From Cyprinodon diabolis (lineage: Eukaryota; Chordata; Actinopteri; Cyprinodontiformes; Cyprinodontidae), in assembly GCA_030533445.1 (NCBI GenBank), contig CM060065.1:26610974-26674973 (forward strand): a stretch of DNA of 64,000 nucleotides. Direction: 5' to 3'. A program made the translations under genes and the position numbers. The notes under the pieces were generated by a model, which made no database searches, was not told where the DNA came from, and saw only the letters and a program-made list of their open reading frames with translations. Positions 59,473-64,000 of the stretch are shown here, piece after piece. The first letter of the stretch is position 1. Each line of letters begins with the position of its first letter.

Positions 59473-60804
59473 TCAAAGGCAGGTTTCGATCCCTTCCTCC
59501 ATTGGCACAGTGAGCTCAATGAGGGCTACCGCTCTTGCCTTTATGGACCACGCCACAATGTCTGGTCGGAGAGATGTGGTGGTGATTTCTGTGGGAAACT
59601 GAAGCTTCCTGTCCAGGTCAACCTTCATGCTCCACTCCTGGCCAGTAGTGAATGGCCTTGCGGTTTCTCTTTGCTTGAAGCTTCTGATTCTTCCTTCCGC
59701 GACAAAGATGGTGGGGTCCTCTGCTGGCGATTGTGTTCTACTACCCTTTCTGCGCTCCTCCAGCACTTCGGTTAGCTTTCTCAAGACCTGGTCGTGGCGC
59801 CATCTATAGCAGCCCTGTGAGAGGGCCACTTTGCAGCCTGACAAGATGTGCTGGAGGCTTGCGTTGGGAGCATCACAGAGTGCACAACATTCCTCGCTTC
59901 CGAACCACTGATGAAGGTTCCGAGGACAGGGAAGCGTGTCATATGTTGAGGGGATAAGGAAGCTAAGTCTTGCCTGTGGGATCTTCCACAAGTCTGACCA
60001 ACTGATGTTCCTGGTTGAGATTCCCTCCCAGGTTGTCCAGCTTCCTTGCCGTCCCTGAGACACAGCCTTGATCTTATAGCGGTCTTCCTCCATCCTCGTC
60101 ACCTCCGCCACCACTATTTCCTTTCTTTCCTTGTGGTGGGCCTTGGACCAGAAGTGTGGTGCTTCTCCCCATCCTTGGCCTGCTCTTCCTACCTGCACCC
60201 TGCCTACAATCTCCTTGTGCAGCAGCCGGCTTACCGCTTGGTCGACCTCGGTCTGGGCGTTCCACTTGCGGCCAGTCAGGACCCTGGCGTTAGCATTCCT
60301 AACCAGCTCATCTGTGGACTCCCGTAGCTCGAGCACCAACCTGGTCTTTTCTTGCATGTAGCCCAGCTGTAGCGATCCTAGGGGTAGCTGGAGCATGTTC
60401 CTCCCAAATAGGCCGGCTTCAGAGAGGCACCGTGGCAGCCCCAACCACTTTCGGATAAATGGTTTGGCTTTCCCATCCATCCTACTCACGGTTGATGAGG
60501 GGATCTCACTCATTTTCAGGGGCCACAGCAGTCTCTGGTAGAGTGTAAATTGGTAACACCAGACCTTGTATTTGCCCGGTAGTTGGCTTTGGTCAATTCT
60601 CGTCAGGCCATCAGAGAGCTGCTTCATAACGGTTTTCCCCATTTGCTTGTCAGAAAGCTCAGCAGTGTACTGCCTCCCAAGGCTTTTGATGGGCTGCTCT
60701 GCAAGGAGTGGGATCTTCTCTCCCCCGACGACGAAGGTGGTGTTGTCGTTCCGGACACCTCTCCTGAGTGACAGGCTACGGGACTTGGAGGGCTTGATCT
60801 TCAT
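59473..60804 (-). pseudogene. Thumb, zinc knuckle and restriction-like endonuclease of the RLE element
   Basis: 443 residues in the same frame as the RT. CALCDAPNASLQHILSGC is the CCHC knuckle. RYRWRHDQVL-type and RPDIVAWSIKARAVALIELT blocks are the RLE nuclease, with PD followed by the catalytic Glu region. The frame then closes prematurely just after ELTVPMEEG, and the remaining C-terminus (KKAKYSELAAECREAGW) lies in another frame at 59519-59223, so a one-base indel near 59480-59500 is implied. Confidence 0.8.
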
Positions 60805-60813
60805 CCTTGCCCA

Positions 60814-61611
60814 TTACATCAGCTCATCAATCCTCCTCAGCAGTCTTGCTGTACATGGTGCTGTCTGAAGGAGGGTGGTGACGTCGTCCATGTAGCTCCT
60901 TAGCGGGGGGAGCCTCTGGCCAGTTGGCAGTTTTATTCCTCCTGCCATCTGCCTTGCACCGATGAGGATTATTTCAAACGCTGCTACAAACAGTGTAGGT
61001 GAAATGGCACACCCCATCGCTATTCTGACTTCAAGCCGCTGCCATCCAGTAGTGAAGTCCAGGGCAGAGAAGCACATTTGCAGGTTGTTAAAATAGCTTT
61101 TTACCATGCTTCTGATGCAAGCAGACATGTGGAAGAACTCCATGGCGTAGATGATCAGCTGGTGTGGGACAGATCCATATGCGTTGGCCAGGTCAAGCCA
61201 GACGACATGCAGGTCAGTCTTGTCGCGCTTAGCCCTCTGGATCTGGTCCCAGATCATTGTGGAATGCTCCACACATCCTGGGAACCCTGGCACCCCTGCC
61301 TTCTGACAGTTGGTGTCGATGTATTTGTTCTGGAGCAGGTAGGTTGTCATCCTTCTGGCTAGCACCGAGAAAAAGATCTTTCCCTCTACATTTAGAAGGG
61401 CGATGTTACGGAACTGCCCTATGTCCTTGGAGTTTGTTTCCTTGGGAATGAAAATCGCTACTGCTCTTTGCCACTCGGCTGGAATGAGTTGTTTTTTCCA
61501 GGCAGTTCTCATTAGGTACCATAGCAGCTCTAGTACCTTAGGGCAGTTCTTATAGAGCTTGTAAGGGACTCCATTGGGGCCTGGTGCAGAAGAAGACCTC
61601 GCTTTCTCCAC
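60814..61611 (-). pseudogene. Reverse transcriptase domain of the RLE element
   Basis: 265 residues. SSSAPGPNGVPYKLYKNCP opens the fingers region typical of R2/NeSL-like RTs. Motif A is VVWLDLANAYGSVPH, motif B is AMGCAISPTLFVAAF, and motif C is the catalytic SYMDDVTTL. It ends at a TAA (60814-60816) in the middle of the coding sequence; the same frame continues directly into the 60804-59473 part, so this is a point nonsense lesion. Confidence 0.82.
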
Positions 61612-62102
61612 AAGCTGGCTCTCTCTTTCTGCTTCCGCTTGCTGCGTTTTCGGATGCGTTCAGCTCTGCGAAGCAAAGCTAGTCTTTTCCTGACCTCTTC
61701 CCATAGGGCTTTCAGTCCTTCTTTCTCCACAAGAGTGGCCTTTCTCCAGTTTTTCCGGAGTTGGCGACGCCTTTGTACCACCTGGAGGATTTCCTTCTCT
61801 CTCCTTCCCTTCTCTCTTTGGATGGACCTCTGTCTGGAAACAATCTCTCCAAACCTGTCCTTGCAGGTCTGGTATATGATGTCCCCAATCCGATTCAGCT
61901 TGGCCTCTGCCCCTCCTTGCAGTGACTCCTGTAGGGTCTTGATCAGGTCTGCGTCCAGTGCACGCCATGCCTCTGCTTCACTAGACTTTGGCCACTTGAT
62001 CTTGTTCTTTCTGGCGGGTTTCTTGGTCTCTGCGATTGGCTCTGTTCTGTCTGGTGTGGTGAGGACTTGGTCTTCGTGCTCACGTGGGGACTCGTTCTCC
62101 AC
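61530..62102 (-). pseudogene. Basic pre-RT segment of the RLE element
   Basis: 190 residues, rich in Lys, Arg and Glu, with WPKSSEAEAWRALDADL and a long RRQLRKNWRKA... helix. It is out of frame with the RT start at 61611. The linker normally present between the basic helix and the SAPGPNG motif in such elements seems to be missing, so an internal deletion near 61630 is likely (inference). Confidence 0.65.
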
Positions 62103-62339
62103 CAGTGGGCCTTCTTCCCCTTCATCCTCCTGCCTTCAGCAACATTGTTTCCATTGGCTCTGTGGTTTTTGCCCTGGCTTTTGGTCCCTCTTGTCTCACC
62201 TGCTGTTGCAGTGCAACATTTAAGCTATGTCTATTATTTTGCAGCAGCTGCTTTTGTCAGAATCAGTTGTAATTGCAAAGTTGGTGCATATGACAAGATG
62301 CTCATGCAAATTCTGTCATCCCGGTCATGGCAACCATAA

Positions 62340-62920
62340 AACTCGCTTAAATCTAAGGGATCCAGACTTTCGCTCAGTTTTTCTGAAGACGTTTCCCCAC
62401 CTATTTGGAGTCTTCGTCAGTTCTGTCGGGTCGCACTAGAGCAATCTGTAGTTGGAGCACTGATGTCTTTAAGCACCTGGAGGCCCATCCTCTGAAGCAC
62501 ATTCCAAGTCAGATGCAAATCATTAACCAACCTGTCATTCTTGTGGATCGTTGGATTCTGTTGTTTTGGGTTTCGTGTTTTGCCATTTGAAACATGAGCA
62601 ATGTGTTTGTGTAACTTCTTCTAAAAGAGTTACAGGACAGAGTTGTAGATGTTTGGAGCCTGAAACCACAGTCCTCCCCCTCTGTTCAGTGATGGCTTTT
62701 CTTTAATAACAAGGGTGTCTTCCTTCACCCCTCTCTCAAACCATCTGTCCTCTCTGAACATTTTGGTCATCAGTGGTGTGTCCTTTGATGTTGAAGTGAA
62801 ACTGTACAGGTGAGCTGCTGGCTCTACTGTGCTGTTGTTGTTTGGTTTCTCACATGTAAGACCCCTAAGACATTTGTTGTGAAAGAGACAATCTTTGTTC
62901 ACACTTTTTGGGCAATTGCT
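62340..62920 (-). mobile_element. Penelope-like element, 3' end with GIY-YIG domain remnant
   Basis: Minus-strand frame 62902-62630 contains GLTCEKPNNN, TKMFREDRWFERGVKED and EKPSLNRGGGL, the C-terminal end of GIY-YIG endonuclease regions in fish Penelope-like elements as I recall them. Beyond the stop the minus strand carries a CTGACGAAGACTCC and GGGGAAACGTCTTCAG stretch, a characteristic 3' region of these repeats. The RT is missing (5'-truncated). It abuts the 5' side of the RLE element. Confidence 0.6.
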
Positions 62921-64000
62921 TGATGATTGATGTTATTACAGCATAATTGTATCACCATGGTCATGAGAACAACAAATCAACATGATTTTTATGGAGTGGT
63001 AATTGGCAAATCCTTTTTGAATTATGCAGGAGATTATATTACATTCATTGATTGTTCCACCTGTTTCTACACCATTGAGCCTTTGCCTCTTTGTTCATTT
63101 TCTCTCAGTCTAACATCATTACAGTACTAAATGCCAATTGGCCCTTGCGTGCTTTTTCTTTTTTTTTTCTAAAAAAAAAAAAAAAAAAAGGAAATTCTAC
63201 ATCATTTAATGTACCTAGTTGCATAATATGCCAATAAGAAAATGGCAAAACTATATATTCATCTTCAGATAAACCATTATACAACCAGGATTTCTCTTGA
63301 TAGTATTTACTTTGTCTTTTTAGAGCCTAAAATTATTTTTTGCACCAGGCACAATCAGCATGCATATATATCGTTTCACACTATCTGCTGGCAGTGCTCT
63401 CTCACACGTCCATCAACTTGTCTACAGAATTCCAGTGATCGTATGGTTTTCTGACATCTAAATTTGTCATGCCTCTCCTGGCATCCAATACTTCTTGGTG
63501 CTTTTCATTCTTGATTTTTGACTTCCTTTATTGGTGCTGGGAGTTGCTTTGCTCCACAACTTCCTTGTTCACTCGTGGCATGCACGCTCAATACCGTCAC
63601 CCCAGCCATGTGATCTTATTAAGGTAAATACTCAAAAGCCTAAGTTTACAAACAGATTGTTTTGTTTTTGGTTCAATGTATAAAACTTGAAAATAAAACT
63701 TGAAAATAAAATAGGGGTGCCATAAGAAAGCCTTTGTTTGCTACAGGCATAAAGTCATAGTATGTGAATAAACCCCTTTTAATGTGTAAAAGAAGAAATT
63801 CAAACCCGCCTGTAAGGTGGAGGGAACGTGAATTGGAATAATTATTAATATTTGAATATCTGTCCAGATCAATCATTTATCTGCAGAGAAAATCCTGGAC
63901 TTGGTCCAACTCTGACATTGTTTCCTTTGAAACGTTGGCAGACTTAAATTGATCTTATGCTGTACTGGTGCTCATTCATCAGTCGTGATCTAGACTCTTT
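62921..64000. other. ADAM10 intron 2, end of window
   Basis: AT-rich, with a T/A homopolymer pair at 63161-63190. No ADAM10 exon 3, RNA gene or clear repeat recognised. Confidence 0.45.

Larger units (their letters stand above)
58990..62230 (-). mobile_element. RLE-type non-LTR retrotransposon (R2/NeSL-like superfamily), broken
   Basis: Reading the minus strand: 62102-61530 encodes a basic Lys/Arg/Glu-rich pre-RT segment; 61611-60814 encodes a reverse transcriptase; 60804-59473 the thumb, a CX2CX8HX4C zinc knuckle and the restriction-like endonuclease; 59519-59223 the C-terminus in another frame. About 59222-58990 is a 3' region. RLE-encoding elements often insert at specific repeated sites, but this copy sits in an ADAM10 intron. 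The 5' end is uncertain and no target duplication was found; clade within the superfamily is unresolved. At least three lesions inactivate it. Confidence 0.8.

Noticed and set aside
59193..62339. Long plus-strand open frames, for example 61639-62223 and 59407-59775
   Set aside because: They are antisense shadows of the GC-rich minus-strand RLE element; the minus strand carries the recognisable RT and nuclease motifs.
1..64000. CRISPR arrays, operons, tRNA or rRNA genes
   Set aside because: No regularly spaced repeats and no tRNA or rRNA folds or signatures noticed; gene structure is eukaryotic with introns.
53030..64000. Additional ADAM10 exons besides exon 2
   Set aside because: I looked for the block expected after HGR on the plus strand and for a suitable phase-2 acceptor; none was found.

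Overview
The window is vertebrate nuclear DNA, almost certainly from a percomorph-type teleost. Three multi-exon protein genes with canonical GT-AG introns can be read, and their conceptual proteins match the vertebrate families SLTM, MINDY2 (FAM63B) and ADAM10. The arrangement SLTM(+), MINDY2(-), ADAM10(+) agrees with the neighbourhood I recall for these genes on human chromosome 15 (ADAM10, MINDY2, SLTM). The fish assignment rests on the repeats: L2 copies with a GAATTGAA-type tail, many hAT, TTAA-target and Harbinger miniature elements, a Penelope-like fragment and a restriction-like-endonuclease non-LTR element.

Layout. 1-176: SLTM promoter and 5'UTR, with a strong CTCF-type motif. 177-19679: SLTM coding exons; I trace 22 in-phase exons giving 1001 residues (SAP domain, acidic region, RRM, Arg/Glu-rich helix, Arg/Gly-rich tail). 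19680-about 20710: SLTM 3'UTR. About 20710-28581: tail-to-tail interval with no coding exon, part of it probably a long MINDY2 3'UTR. 28582-46199: MINDY2 on the minus strand; nine in-phase exons give 641 residues with the catalytic Cys/His and a C-terminal CVIL prenylation box. 46200-49811: divergent promoter interval filled with two LINE fragments and a hAT-like element. 49812-64000: only the first two coding exons of ADAM10 (signal peptide and start of the prodomain); the rest lies beyond the window. Its intron 2 holds a Harbinger MITE, a nearly complete but broken antisense RLE-type retrotransposon, and a Penelope-like 3' end.

The most interesting points are: (1) a tandem duplication of a pair of SLTM exons (5763-6008 and 6951-7200) that keeps the frame and lengthens the protein by 48 residues; (2) a nested set of insertions filling SLTM intron 1, where a hAT MITE is split at TTAA by a second element that itself holds further elements and an L2 LINE; (3) a long near-perfect inverted repeat in SLTM intron 5; (4) the RLE-type element in ADAM10 intron 2; (5) a hAT MITE about 20 bp from a MINDY2 splice donor. 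I saw no convincing new multi-gene system, CRISPR array or operon; the coding content is conserved housekeeping and regulatory genes in a repeat-rich background.
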